64,000 nt of DNA from Dacryopinax spathularia. Lineage: Eukaryota; Basidiomycota; Dacrymycetes; Dacrymycetales; Dacrymycetaceae. Each line of letters begins with the position of its first letter. The first letter of the stretch is position 1. Made by a program: the position numbers and the translations under genes. Where the stretch lies: contig JBBPFI010000018.1 in the NCBI GenBank assembly GCA_037974965.1, positions 682,001 to 746,000 of the forward strand, written 5' to 3'. The notes under the pieces were generated by a model. The model worked only from the letters and a program-made list of their open reading frames with translations. It did no database searches and was not told the origin of the DNA. This document shows, piece by piece, positions 11,285 through 22,735 of this stretch.

Positions 11285-11825
11285 ATGTGGTATGTTTATG
11301 ACTGTGGGCTGGAGACTGGGAGATGGAAGTGCTGATATAATGCAGCAAACACGTTCTCAACGCCCAGGTCGCCATCCGCGCACCATGCTGCAAGCAATGG
11401 TTCGACGTACGTCCCCTCGCTCTACCCTCCCTCTCTCGTAACTGATCCCTCTCAGTGCGCCGAATGTCACGCCGAGAAAACCGACCACCGACTCCGGCGC
11501 ACAACCGAAATGACCTTTCTCTGCAAGAAATGCAAGAAGGCTTTCCGCAAGGACATGAGCGAATACGACGAGCAAGACGAGTACTGCCCGCACTGCGATA
11601 ATCATTATGTCCTCGAGGCTGTGGAGCCTAAGGCGGCTGTGATGGTCGAGGGAGAGGACGCGAGGGTTGATGCTAGGTGCGTCTTCTCTTTTTTTTTGCT
11701 TTGCCTGGTGTGGGAGATTGGGTGCTGATGAGGTGGGTTCACGTAGGATGCTGAAGGACGAGAGGGTGAAGGGGAGCGTGGATAGGAGTATCTTTACGCA
11801 GGACCTGTCTGCTCGGCTCGGATGA
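11285..11825 (+). CDS. CHY-type zinc-finger protein, HOT13-like
   Basis: A 121-residue protein from four exons: 11285-11289, 11346-11406, 11456-11676, 11747-11825. The first coding exon is only ATGTG, giving Met and two bases of Cys. With the next exon this creates MCKHVLNAQVAIRAPCCKQWFDC, the start of a CHY zinc finger. More ligands follow in CAECHAEKTDH, LCKKCKKAF and YCPHCDNHYV. Yeast Hot13, of similar size, aids small Tim proteins in the mitochondrial intermembrane space; the same domain also occurs in RING-type proteins, so HOT13-like is a best guess. The C-terminus RSIFTQDLSARLG has no known motif. The tiny first exon is inferred from phase and the CHY consensus. Confidence 0.8.
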
Positions 11826-11950
11826 GCTTGGGTGGACCCATATACCCGTCATGGACTATACCTCATTGAATGATGACGAACTCACTACCGCTTTTCAAAA
11901 CCAGAGCCGCTTTCACACTGCGTCCAAACACGTCTATCCCGGCATACGAT

Positions 11951-11968
11951 GAGAGAGAGAGAGAGAGA
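11951..11968. repeat. (GA)9 microsatellite
   Basis: Nine GA units just downstream of the stop codon of the acidic gene at 11974-12626. Confidence 0.9.
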
Positions 11969-11973
11969 ATGGT

Positions 11974-12626
11974 CTAAGCCTCAAGCATCTCCTTCAGCCC
12001 ATCAACGACCTTGCACATATCCACAAGCCACCACAGCACGTCCTCCCTCGTCGCCTTAGCAAGATCAGTCTCGCTCATCCCGCCCAACCAGCCAGCCAAG
12101 TGTGCTCCAGAGTCATCGGTATCATCACCTTCCTCGTCCCCATCCTCATCGCTCGCAGGGCCCCAACGGGACTTGTACTGCCCATGTTGGGCGAGCCGCT
12201 GCTCAAGGGAACGGATGTTGTGCCTCAACTAGGTCGCGCTCTCAGAGTGTGGAGACGTGATGTGAAGCCGTGACTCACGGCGATGAACGCCCCAAGCAAC
12301 TCCTCAGCGCTCCTCCCCTCCCACCCGCTCCCCCCAAGATGTCCGCAGAGCAGCCGCTCCACATCAGGCTCCTCAGCCTCAGCCTCTTCCTCCTCTTCCT
12401 CTTCCTCCGTTCCCCCGATCGCAGATTGACCAACACCCTTGACGCTCTCGGGTTCCTCATCCTCATCTTCGTCGGAAGAGAAAACGGCTTCTTCCTCCTC
12501 TTGTCCACATTCGGCTGACTTGGCAAGGTACTCCGAGAGGATACGTTGTTGTTCCTCGAGCGCGGCTTGGTCCTGCGAGGGCTGGAGGAACGCGGGATTG
12601 GCACGGGCGAGCAAGATCGACGTCAT
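11974..12626 (-). CDS. Acidic unknown protein, 200 residues
   Basis: Two exons (12626-12279 and 12228-11974) joined by a GTGAGT-AG intron. The N-terminus MTSILLARANPAFLQPSQDQ leads into a helical Gln/Glu segment, then long Glu/Asp runs. After these comes a helical part (EELLGAFIALRHNIRSLEQRL), a second acidic stretch, and a C-terminal helix with WWLVDMCKVVDGLKEMLEA. No signal peptide or membrane segment. I do not recognise a family; the pattern of helices and acidic linkers suggests a soluble complex subunit, which is inference only. Confidence 0.7.
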
Positions 12627-13174
12627 TGTGTAAATATGTTGGCAGGGTGGATCTGGTGATAGTAGAGAGCTTCAAGGCGAGGGGGTGGATGGTGACTGGG
12701 ACAAGAGGGGACGTGCTTCAGTCGTTGTGTTGGGGAGAGGTATATATATCACCGTCGGGGCTGATGACTCGCACTCCAAACAACAAACAGCCACAGCACA
12801 TGCACCCCGCCTTACCATACGGTTTACAAGCTTCTCGATGACTTGCCCCTCCATAAAGTCCTACGATAGAACGATAAGTGTGTACTACTGTAATATGTAT
12901 GTATGTCTTCCTCGGCCAGCAGGGCAGGGGCGAGTCATCGACGCGTCCCCGAATCCCAGAAACGCGTGACGCGTCAACTCCTTATCGCCCCCTCAAATCC
13001 CAGCCGCCATACAGTCCATCACGCGAAGTTTGGGGTGGTATATTTTCTCAAACTAACCAAACAGATCTGATAACAAAATCAAGAATAAATCCCTCCTACC
13101 TTCCAACTAATCAAGCAGGCAAGTGGCAAGCGGCCGGCGAAGGGAAGAAGTCAATCCCAATGAATCTAATCCAG
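12627..13174. other. Intergenic spacer with TATATATA tract
   Basis: Upstream of the acidic gene the sequence has an alternating TA tract at 12741-12749, a plausible TATA element for that gene. The rest is the 3' flank of the gene ending at 13175. Nothing else stands out. Confidence 0.4.
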
Positions 13175-15387
13175 TCAATCAAGACTAAACCGAACCCTTC
13201 CGTTCCTCACTTTCTCCGGCTCTAAATGATCCGGCCCGATCGTCTGGACCCACCGGGGCCGGCCGCACCACTTGACCTGCTTAAGCCTGCGTACCTTGCG
13301 CTGGATGTGGGCGCATACTGTTCCCTTTTGGGGAGGAGCGGGGGCTGGGAACGCCTGGGGTGAGTTGGGATGGGGTGTATCGGGGTTTGTGATGCGGAGC
13401 GTACCTTGCCCGGAACGGAGGATACCCTCTGGCGAGCTGGCGGTACGATGAGCGGGTGTGCGGTGCGGGCTGGAAACCTTCTCCTGGGTGGGCTGATTGT
13501 ACCCGGCATGTCCAGGAGAAGGGAGCGTCGCCCCGCCAACCGGGGAGTAACGGAGAGGACCAGGTCCAGCCAATCCGGGATCAACGGGAGGCGGCGTGTG
13601 CTGGCGGTTCATGAACGGAGAGCGGGGTCTTCCTTCTCCATACCTCTCCTTCTCGTCCTCGTTCGAAGAGTTCGAAAGCCTTCTCTTGCTGCGCTCCCTT
13701 GACGTGGGGGTACCTTTCCTCACTGCGTAAGACTCTCTCATCTGCGGAGGGCGAGTATCACCGGGCGCACCTTCACCCGTGTATGCCTCGTGTGGGCTCC
13801 ACGTCCAGTGTCCTCCAGCCTGCCCCGGCGTCCAAGAGCCTGCGTAGCCATACGGGGCGGCAGTCGGCTGTACAGGCTGCATCGGGACGTAGACCATTCC
13901 AGGCGGAGGAGGGGCATAAATCGGAGGACTCGCCAGCTTCGCAGTCAGCCTTCTGACTTCTTCCTCAGTCTCCTGCAGCCGCCTCCTTGCGCTCCTGAGC
14001 TCATCTTGACTGGCTCGCAATTTCGAGTCGTACCACCGCACCGTGTTGTCGTACGCTTCCTTGTGGGCATCGTGGCGACGAACGGTATCGCTGTGCCAGT
14101 AACAGGCGCGCTGCCAGTAATGATGGACTTCGCCTTCGAGGCGGGTCTTCTCCGCTCGGAGCGACTCTAACTCGCGCTCTTGAGCTTCGATCTGGGCCTC
14201 GTAGCGAGCCTGGGCTTCCTCCGTGATGGGCGAGGGTGCCCCAGGATTTGAAGAGCCCCGAGCGGCTTTGTGACCTGCCGGGCTAGACGAAGGCGCAGCT
14301 GCGCCCGTAGCCGGAGGAGGGGGAGGCACAGACGAGGTCGGCTGTTCCCTCGCTGTCCTTTCCGGCGTAGAAGGCGGGGTCGAGATCCCATTCCTAGGTA
14401 CTTGTGTTCCCACACCAGGAGCCGCAGTTTCCCACCTCGACTTCCAGATGTGGGCCTGACAGCCGACTGTTTCTCCCGGCTGACCTTCCCATTTGCCAGC
14501 CGAGAGCTTTTGCACCAAGGAAACGATCAGCCTCCTCTCTAGGCCAGGGCTTGCAATAGTCACGAAGGTACTCGAAGGGTCCGAGTAAGACGAAGGGGTG
14601 TAGATGATGTAGAGCGGGTATTGGAGGGTGTGGTGCTTGATCGAGAGGATCGCTACGGGGTTCTCGCCCAAATTGGAGGTGATGACGGCGAAGCGGGTCG
14701 CAGGGGCCGGGTCGACGAAGTAGCTGCGGGAAAGGGGGTCAGAGGTGAAGGAAGGCGGGAAGGAGATGGAAACGAACTCCACGAGCTGAGAGATGGTAAG
14801 GACCCCGTGCACCTCGAGAGGGATATGCTCGAGGTCGGCTATGACTTCCGGCAGGGTCGCTAGCTCCGGTAGCGTATGCGTCGCCGAGCCTAAATTGCGT
14901 TGCACTTCTTGCTTGACACCCTATGGCAACGTCACGGTCAGCCATCATCACATGGCGCAACCCAATCAAAAGAACCCACCTTGGCGAGATCCTCCCCGAT
15001 AAAGTACCTTGCCAACTCCCGGCCGTCAGTACGCCTCGCGGCGGCTAAACAGAGCGCCTTGACGCATGCGTATTCCAGGGCGTGGGGAGCGCTGTCCGGG
15101 GAAATGCCTTGCCCAGAATGGGTGACGTGTCGGAAGGAAAAGTAATTGACGGCGTCGTCCAGAAGGTCATCAGAATTATTGCGAAGCCCCATCCCTGGGT
15201 CGTGGTTGGTTGAAGGAGTGCGGGAATTGGAGGTGCCATTGACCGCCGGAGCTCGAGCATTTGTACTCCAACCTGAGGGAGCCGCCTCGTAAGTCCGCAG
15301 GCACGAAGAGAATAATCCGGCCTCTGTCTTACCCTGTTGAGGAATAAATTCGGCCAACCGTTCGTGTCGCGGGACATAGGGAGCCAT
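13175..15387 (-). CDS. Unknown protein with coiled coil and Pro-rich disordered tail, 697 residues
   Basis: Three exons: 15387-15333, 15272-14980, 14920-13175. The first intron is a multiple of three and could be read through, but its GTAAGA donor and CAG acceptor look real. The N-terminal 270 or so residues seem folded, with helices (DDLLDDAVNYFSF, ALEYACVKALCLAAARR, LPEVIADLEHIPLEVHGVL) and a beta-rich part around FAVITSNLGENPVAILSI. Next comes a low-complexity Pro/Ser/Thr segment. A coiled coil rich in Arg and Glu follows (ARYEAQIEAQERELESLRA onward). The remainder is long and Pro/Gly/Ser-rich, ending in a basic tail. No enzyme motif or membrane segment is visible. Probably a cytoplasmic or nuclear scaffold; no family recognised. 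Confidence 0.75.
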
Positions 15388-16351
15388 TGCGGGTCTTTCA
15401 AATAGTAATATTTAGAATGACGTGTGGAGATTGCGATGCCAAAGGCCAGAGAAGGAGGGTTACGTGTCGCCGCAAGGTATGTTTCCTGGACGGGGGGGAT
15501 AGAGCGCTGAGCGGACGCTTTCCGTCCAACCCCCCCGAAACCCCCTCCAGACGAGGTCCCCCCAAAACGGGCGATAGGGGCTCCTGTAAGGCCAGTTGGC
15601 CATAAGGGCGCAGCCGAAGGCCATTCACGTGCCGAGATGCCTCGTGTAGGCAGCGGGGGATGTTCCAAGTCGATATCTCGTCAAGTTGATGCTAGCGGAG
15701 GAGGGGGAAAACGAGTAGAACGAAGGTAGGAAACGACTGAACGAGGGAGAAAGAGCGAAAGCCAAGTATGATAGTCAAGCGGTTTGTAGCCTCTCAGATA
15801 CGTGGCAGTGAGTGGCCTTTTGTCCTTCTCAAGCCCTTGATCGCTCTCAAACATTCTAATAGATCACTCCAGAGGAAGGTCGACCAAAGAAGAATTGCCG
15901 TCAAGTTGTTCGTTGTTAGGGTTAGAAACAGATGGAGGTTGATAGATGTAGCGAGAATTACTTAGTGATTTCAATAGGAAACGGCGGAATCACATGCTCG
16001 CGAAGCACCGCCGCATTTTGCCACACAACCGCAGTCCCTCCGCTAATTCACTCCCGAACAACCTTCCTGGATCATCGCGTGTGGTGATCTCATCACATTC
16101 CCCACAATTCCTTCCCAAAAAGGCGGTGCCAGAGCTTCGGAACATTGATCGCAACCACGATTCTCTCGTAATGAACCCCTGGACCTTGGGAAAATCGCAG
16201 CAGGGAACCCGATGCTCCCGTCCCGCAGTAACGATAGACGCTGATGGGATCTGATGGGAATGTTGAGGGGTTATCGCGATCTGAACAGTATATAAAGGAT
16301 ATGAATGTGCGATGTTGCATTCAACAAGACCCAACAGCCGCCTGAGTCAAC
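15388..16351. other. Intergenic spacer upstream of SDR gene
   Basis: Divergent gap between the coiled-coil gene and the SDR gene. Apart from the TATA box near 16290 I see no repeat or open frame that I can defend. Confidence 0.4.
16289..16296 (+). promoter_or_regulatory. TATA box of SDR gene
   Basis: TATATAAA lies 63 bp before the ATG at 16352. Confidence 0.65.
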
Positions 16352-17437
16352 ATGGAACGAATTCACTCTGACTATCTCCGCCTCTCCAACATCTACAACT
16401 CCATCTTCCCACCTCGAGCGGAATGGTCCTTTGCGGACATACCGGACTTGACCGGCAGAGTCGCGATCGTGACTGGCGGCAATGCGGGGATAGGAAAAGT
16501 GATGTGTCGAGTGCGGCTTTTCTACCCTATATCTATCCCCGCAAGTACGCTGACCAGACAAACAGGAGCTCCTAGCGCACGGGGCGACAGTGTACATGTT
16601 CTGCCGCTCGCCGTCTAAAGCCGCTTCAGCCATCCAAGAGCTCAAGTCAAGCACGGGCAAATCCTCGATAGAAACTATAGTCTGCGACCTGGCTTCCCTC
16701 TCATCCGTGCGTTCGGCTGCGAAGGCGTTCCTGGACAAGGAGAAGGAGCTGCACCTCTTGTTCTGCTCGGCGGGGCTGGGCATGCCCCCTGAACAAGTCA
16801 CGAAAGACGGGTATGATATGACGTTCGGAGTCAACGTGCTCGCCCATGCGTACCTTGTCAAGCTGCTTCTGCCGACGATGCAGCTGACGGCGGGGACAAG
16901 TCCGCCGGGCACAGTGAGAGTCGTGACTACCGCTTCCACGTGAGTACCTCCCTCTTTGATTGATATTTGATCTGATGGAATCGCAGAGCAAACAACGCCG
17001 CCCCAAAAGGCGGAGTGAGCTACAACACCCTCAAACCCTTGTCCGAGCGAGCAAGCGAATACAACGCCAGTCTAGCGTACTATCAGTCCAAATGGGCCAA
17101 CGTGGCTTACACGTATGCGCTGGTGCGTCACAATCCCCTCCCCGAGGGAAGGAAAGGGGTACACTTCGTGTCGTGCGACCCGGGGTGGATCAAGACCCAG
17201 ATCTGGGACTGGCAGTCCCCGCTCTCGTCTAAGCTTACAGGGTGGATATTGGCCGATGTGGAGCATGGTGCGCTCACGCCGCTGTATGCCGGCGTTGCGC
17301 AGGAGGTGGGGAATGGCGCGTTTCTTGTCCCTTGGGCGAGGGAGGGAAGGGCGAGGGTTGACACGGAGAAGGAGGAGCTGCAGGAGGAGCTGTGGGATTG
17401 GGTTGAGGAGGAGCTCAAGACGCAACCTGGGCTCTGA
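16352..17437 (+). CDS. Short-chain dehydrogenase/reductase (retinol-dehydrogenase-like)
   Basis: A 323-residue NAD(P)-dependent SDR in three exons: 16352-16498, 16566-16939, 16987-17437. The Rossmann glycine motif is TGGNAGIG, near residue 40. CSAGLG replaces the usual NNAG, VVTTAST carries the likely catalytic Ser, and the active-site YQSKWAN gives Tyr and Lys. CDPGWIKT is the usual PG motif after the active site. It belongs with fungal retinol-dehydrogenase/WW-oxidoreductase-like SDRs, whose substrates are usually unknown lipophilic alcohols or ketones. No signal peptide. It lies tail-to-tail with the M20 gene, with a gap of about 100 bp. Confidence 0.9.
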
Positions 17438-17538
17438 GCATTCCTGATATCCACGCTAGACCACTTAGATCGATAATATTGTATACGACTGCCACGATAT
17501 CCATCCCATATCACCTCCAAATCAACCCCCAACATCGC

Positions 17539-19640
17539 TCAGAACGTCCTCGCTTCGTCCGCATTGAGCACAAGCAGGGTCATGAACCTCACATGGCCCA
17601 AGAAGTTCTCCCTCGTGATCGCCTCATTCACCGTATGCAAACCATTATACATCCCCTTCGGGTCCAAGTGCGCATAGCGGAAGATGTTCTTGCTCAGCAC
17701 GCCTGCGTACCAGCGCGTGTCGGTGTTCACGTTCATCACGCCGGGGGAGACGATGATGTCTTCATCTTCCTTCTCGAGAGAGTTGCCCCGCTTGGCCCAC
17801 TCGGCTCGGATCGTACCGCCGAATAGGTCCCATTCGGCCGCTTGGGGCGTTACGGGGGCTGGCTCGAGGCCCACAGAGTAGGCTTCGTCGATGAACACTT
17901 CGCCGTCCTTCGCTTCGTTGGGGATGATAGATTCGCCGAAAGCAGAGAGGGAGAGGTTGTAGTTCTGCGCTTTCGGAGTGAGGAGGTTGATTATTCGATC
18001 CTCAGTCTCTTTGACGGAGCTGCGTATGGGTCAATCTCACAAACCGGCTGGGGCAGAGCGCGCAACTTACGAGCCAACAACGATCCGATGGTTAATCAAT
18101 GCGTAAGCCTGCTCCGGTAGAGCGTTGACCTTCACGCCTCCCTGGATGACAGTGCTTGCCTGAGTCGTGCGGATCAGGCTACCACCGAGCGGGCTGAGGG
18201 GTCCACTCGGAAGACCGAGTACCCATTTCGTCACCCGTTTGAGCGCGCCGGAGGAGGTAGAGGAACGGATGATGTCCTTCCTCACTGGTTCGGGTAGGTC
18301 GGGGGAGTAGGCAGCTAAGCATTGAAGGGTTCCGTAGAAGGGGTTCTTAGGCGAAAGAAGGGGTTTTGGCGGGTTGCGGTTCAGGGTGTGGACCATGTCG
18401 GCAAGGATGTCGATGCCCTGCAGCAAGATATCAACATCCGCCTGAAAGCATAGAATCAGGAAGGGCGTACAGTGTTCCTCGGCGGCACGCTCGAATGTCC
18501 GCCCTTGTAGTTAACCTGGATCTTGACGTCCACATGTCCCCTCTCGCCGATAGCCGGTACGGCAACAGTACGACCCAACAAGTCTCCATATCCAGATCCC
18601 TCATCGATGATGAACGCGATCCCATTCTCGCCATATCGCTCCACCAGGAACTCCGAGATCATCCTCGCGCCGTGCAGGCCCGAGATTTCCTCGTCAAAGC
18701 CAGAAGCGAGGATGATAGTCCGTGTAGGCTTGAAGTCGTGTTTTGCCAAGAGCTCAAGAGCGATCAGACCGCCGATCAACTGCTCTTTGTCGTCGCATGT
18801 CCCACGGCCCCAGATGTAGTCCGTTTCAGGGTCGTAGAAGCCTGAGAAGGGTGGGTGAACCCATTGAGAGAGCGTCTTTCGGTCGACTGGGACTGTATCC
18901 TGGTGCGCGGCAATCAGGATCGGCTTCAACGACGGGTCGCTTCCTTCCCAAGTGTAGACAAGGCCCCAGGTGTTGACCTTCTCGACCTTCAAGGTCTTGT
19001 ACCTGGAGAGAAGGATCAATGAACAGGTTGCCAAGCGAGAAGGCGTTGTTGACGTACACATAGGGGAAGGCGCCCTCCAACCATTGATGCAGAGGTCCAT
19101 ATTTCTGCTCCCATCTCTCGTCCTTGTCCACCTCACCAAGATCGTCGTATGACTCGGTTCTGCCGTCTTTCAGTACACGGGTCCCGAACATCGAGGCACT
19201 CGTACGCACTCAATTTGGACGGCAGCACCAAGCAAGCCTCCGCTCTTGTTCTTGAACTCCTCATCCGCAAAGCTCTCATATATGGCGTTCAACAGCTTCT
19301 CGTTGCTTGGCAACAGGACCTCTGGCTGCATGCAATTCCCTCTGTTGTCCACGTTCACAGGGTGGAACTTCTCCAAATACCACTCGCTGGACTGGATCCG
19401 CTCCGCCCATCGATCGAATGTTTCATGGACGTGTCCACTGAAGAGGAATGAAAGTAGGAGGAAGATCAAGCATATGAGCGGTATGCTGCGGATGTCGATG
19501 TAGAGGCTGGCCTCAATCCCCCATTTCCTGCTACGACGTCCCGGTCGACGAGCAGGTTGCCGGCCAGAGATCGTAGGCAGCAACTTCGCTTTCTCTTCGT
19601 CACTGTCGTACTTATCGTACTTCTCCATGGTGGTCGACAT
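17539..19640 (-). CDS. M20 metallopeptidase, carboxypeptidase S-like, copy 1
   Basis: A 638-residue type II membrane peptidase of the CPS1/PM20D1 group. Exons: 19640-19210, 19159-19058, 19002-18471, 18441-18071, 18019-17539. A cytosolic acidic/basic N-terminus precedes one transmembrane segment (SIPLICLIFLLLSFLFSG, about residues 51-68). The di-zinc centre is intact: AHQDTVPV, GRGTCDDK with the bridging Asp, FDEEISG with catalytic Glu, and a distal His in GLHTVNEA. Yeast CPS1 trims peptides in the vacuole; animal PM20D1 makes and breaks N-acyl amino acids. Which activity applies here is unknown. An in-frame ATG at 19769 would add 43 residues; 19640 or the next Met is preferred by comparison with the paralogue at 22736-24786. 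Confidence 0.9.
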
Positions 19641-20752
19641 CAAGAAGTCGTCGTCGAGCTTAACATCTGCTTTTCGGTTGCCGCCGTGACGGCTTTGGAG
19701 CGGCTCAAAGCGTTGTTCACAGTTCGGTTGTGAAGTCGACGTGAGGGATGTGGGGAAGCGCGGGTGCAATCATCGGGCATACAATCCGGCGGATTCCGCA
19801 TCGGATTTAGGCAGCTGCTTTCTTGTTCTTCTCCCCCAGCCAAGCCGCTACCTTTCCAGTTCTTCATCCACAGCACGGCAGCAGGAACTCGTTCTGTGCA
19901 TAGACGCACTCGGGCGTCTGCTTATGGAGCGGCTTTGGGTATACGAGCTGTGCAGGACTTCACCAATCTTGTTCTGGTAATCTCGGCGGTGACAATCTCG
20001 GCGAGATCTCTGCTAGCTGATCTTGGAGCACCTCAAGATGTTCTGCAACCCCAACGATCTATTGCCTGAATGCTGGGGTTGGAACAAGTCTAATGGATTA
20101 CAGTCTAGTCGGACCGATGCCCAGAGAATCAACGCGTTCTGCACAAGCCGAGTCTCCGCTGCATCATTGTCACCGTCTTCACAGGGCACGAGGAGGGACG
20201 GCATCCTGCAAGCTAATCAAAGCCACTTAATGGACTGTATCGGCGCCCGCTGCGTTATCAAAACTTGCTGCCGCCTGAGATGTTCCACTGCAGGCTACTC
20301 TTTCCATCTTTCAGGCGCATCATGGCCGATTCCGATGCAAAAGGGCAGTTGTACCAAACCTCATCCATCTTTTCCGCCTTCAGGCGCTTCTTTCACATGG
20401 TGCTGAGGCCGGCGGGCCTCTCCTTCTCTACTTCCATTGATGGACCACCTCCTGTTCTCTATTTCGCCGCGGTTTCCTCCCCTTCTCCATCGTCACCCAG
20501 CTGTGGCTCTTTGACCAAGCGGCACTGGAGATGCTCGTCTTCTGCATTGCACGATGACATGGTCGGCGCCCGTCATACCCCAACGTGTCTATGCATACCA
20601 TGTCTATGATTGATGTGTTGACCCAGCGCTCTTGGCTAGCTAACCTATACGACGGGCGGGCTATGACACCGGTATATATACCCCTCCTGTTGCGGGCCCC
20701 AGCCGTCCGCAACAGAACTCGCTAGCTTGAAAGAGCCATCCTCGCTTCAAAC
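19641..20752. other. Intergenic spacer between M20 copy 1 and UDP-glycosyltransferase
   Basis: A 1.1-kb divergent promoter region. Apart from a TATA box near 20673 I see no gene or repeat. Confidence 0.4.
20673..20680 (+). promoter_or_regulatory. TATA box of UDP-glycosyltransferase gene
   Basis: TATATATA lies 80 bp upstream of the ATG at 20753. Confidence 0.6.
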
Positions 20753-22638
20753 ATGGGCGACGCACCTTCCCACAAAATCTCACACTGGGTGATTATAGCC
20801 GAGCGTGCCATGGGTGAGATCTTCCGCTTTTGGACGGACAGCTTTCTAATCGAGCGCAAGGGCACCTTCGGCCCGAATGTGGCCTGGCTGTGCGGCTTGT
20901 ACGCACGTTCCCTTCCTTAACGCTGTGTACGTCCTCTGCACTATATAGTCCACTCTCTATGGTCTCTTACCTTCACTTGAACCAGCCTTTCTTGCCAATG
21001 TCGACTTCGTCCACCGAGCCAAAGACGAGATGGAGCGCCAATGCGACGACGCCGAGCGCAGCTCCCTCCTCGCCCGCATCCGCGTCATGGGCGTCGGCAC
21101 CACAGCTGGAGCAGTCAACAGCATCACGGACGCACGCACGCGTCTCTTCCAGGCGGACAACATGGTTCCCGACGTCCCTGGTGCATTCGCTGCTCTCATG
21201 GGTGATGAGAGTTACGTCGATGGAAATTCTGTGAAGTGGGAGGCGGTCGGGGTGAAGCCGACCCTGCTGATCGGGGACGTCCTCATGGGACATGTGATTG
21301 TTCCGCTGAAGATGCAGTACGGGATTCCACTGCTTGTATGGATGGCTGGAGCTGCATCCGTATTCACGCGGTAGGGCACTTCTCGAACGACTGGTCAAGA
21401 GCTTACAGATTTCCAGGATGGCGGCTCCCGCCAAATTGGGCGGGCTCGGCCAATTCCAAGAAGAGGTCGAAGCCACCTTCGCAGACGAGAAGCTCCGGAA
21501 CGGTCGAACTCTAGACGAGATCGCTGAGCAGACTTTCTCCGGATCTCGATGGTTGGGCGGTAACATCGTCCGCGTAAAGGGCCTGCCTTTGCACTACCAA
21601 TGGTACGATTGCTGTGCCCTGACAGAATGCGTTTGTGCTCAACCTAGCATAGGGAGGTTTATCCACAACCGGCCTGGCTGCCCATCTCCTACCTGATGTA
21701 CGTCGCGATGACCAGCCTGCTCAAGGTGGCGGACGGCGTGATCATCGGTACGGTCGTGGATCTCGTTCGTCCCTCCTGTTGCAGCTGTTGTACCATACTC
21801 ACATTGGTCGCAGGAGCCTGAAGCCTTCCAAGGAGTCATCGATTTCTGGAGCAACGATGGAAAACGCGACATCCTTGCAGCAGGACCCATGCTACCGCCC
21901 GAACATTTTTCGGAAGACAGAGCCACCACCACCCAAGCTGGTTTGGCTGATAACCAGGAATTGAGGAACGAATGTCTGAAGTTCCTCGATACCGCTCTGG
22001 GGAAATACGGCGACAAGTCCGCGCTGTACATCTCCTTCGGCACGATCGCCTGGCCTATCGTCCCGACCCATATTCCCACGCTAATCGAAGTATTGCTCCA
22101 ACTCGACCCACCTATGCCCTTCATCCTGACGACGCCAGGTTCGATCCTCGCTCCTCTGCCTCCTGATTTGGGCGAGCGGGTTCACCAGTCCGGTCGAGGA
22201 CTGATCGTCGACTGGGCGCCGCAACAAGCGATGCTGACCCATCCGGCGCTGGGATGGGTCCTTACCCACGCCGGGGGCAACACGATCTACGAATGTATGA
22301 CGCAAGGAATCCCGCTCATCACTTGGCCGCTGTTCGGCGACCAGCCCGTACACGCTTTGTGGCTCAGCCAGGTCATTCAAGCCGCCTATGAGCTCGTCCA
22401 GACTCGTACTGGTCGCGGAGCCCAAAAGGCGTACCGCGGTGGACTGGCAGGGACGGAAATCAAAGGAACGGACGAGGCGTTGAGGGAGGAGATCGAGGAT
22501 GTTCTTGCTTTGGTGAGGGGAAAGGATGGTGCAAGGATTAGGAGAAACGCGGAGAAGGCGAGGGAGATCATCTTGGGAGCTGTCAAGCCCGGCGGGCAGG
22601 TATCGCAGCACCTGGAGACGCTGAAGAAATTCCTCTGA
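20753..22638 (+). CDS. UDP-glycosyltransferase, GT1 family
   Basis: A 544-residue GT-B fold enzyme that transfers a sugar from a UDP-sugar to a small acceptor. Exons: 20753-20813, 20861-20926, 20986-21370, 21417-21602, 21653-21764, 21814-22638. Splicing at 20813/20861 creates the N-terminal acceptor-side motif HWVIIAERAMGHLRPE. The mid region has EVYPQPAWLP. The C-terminal donor-binding signature is clear (WAPQQAMLTHPALGW, LTHAGGNTIYECM, PLFGDQP), about residues 403-445. No signal peptide or C-terminal membrane anchor is visible, unlike animal UGTs. It sits between two M20 genes on the opposite strand. The fifth intron has a GTTCGT donor. The acceptor substrate is unknown. Confidence 0.9.
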
Positions 22639-22735
22639 ATGAGCGTGTTCCGTTCTGTATCCAATAGTGATTGAAATCCATGCCATTATGTCCACATTCA
22701 AATATGCAGATAACACCACGAGGCTGAGCAACGGG

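Noticed and set aside
15045-15668. A 207-codon minus-strand frame overlapping the first exons of the coiled-coil gene.
   Set aside because: It is a shifted reading of the same exons. The other frame splices cleanly into the 697-residue protein.
15912-15918. TTAGGGT, the fungal telomere repeat unit.
   Set aside because: A single unit inside a gene-rich region; chance match.
19641-19769. Upstream ATG at 19769 as the start of M20 copy 1.
   Set aside because: The added residues do not resemble the N-terminus of the paralogue or of CPS1 proteins; the later Met gives the same topology as copy 2.
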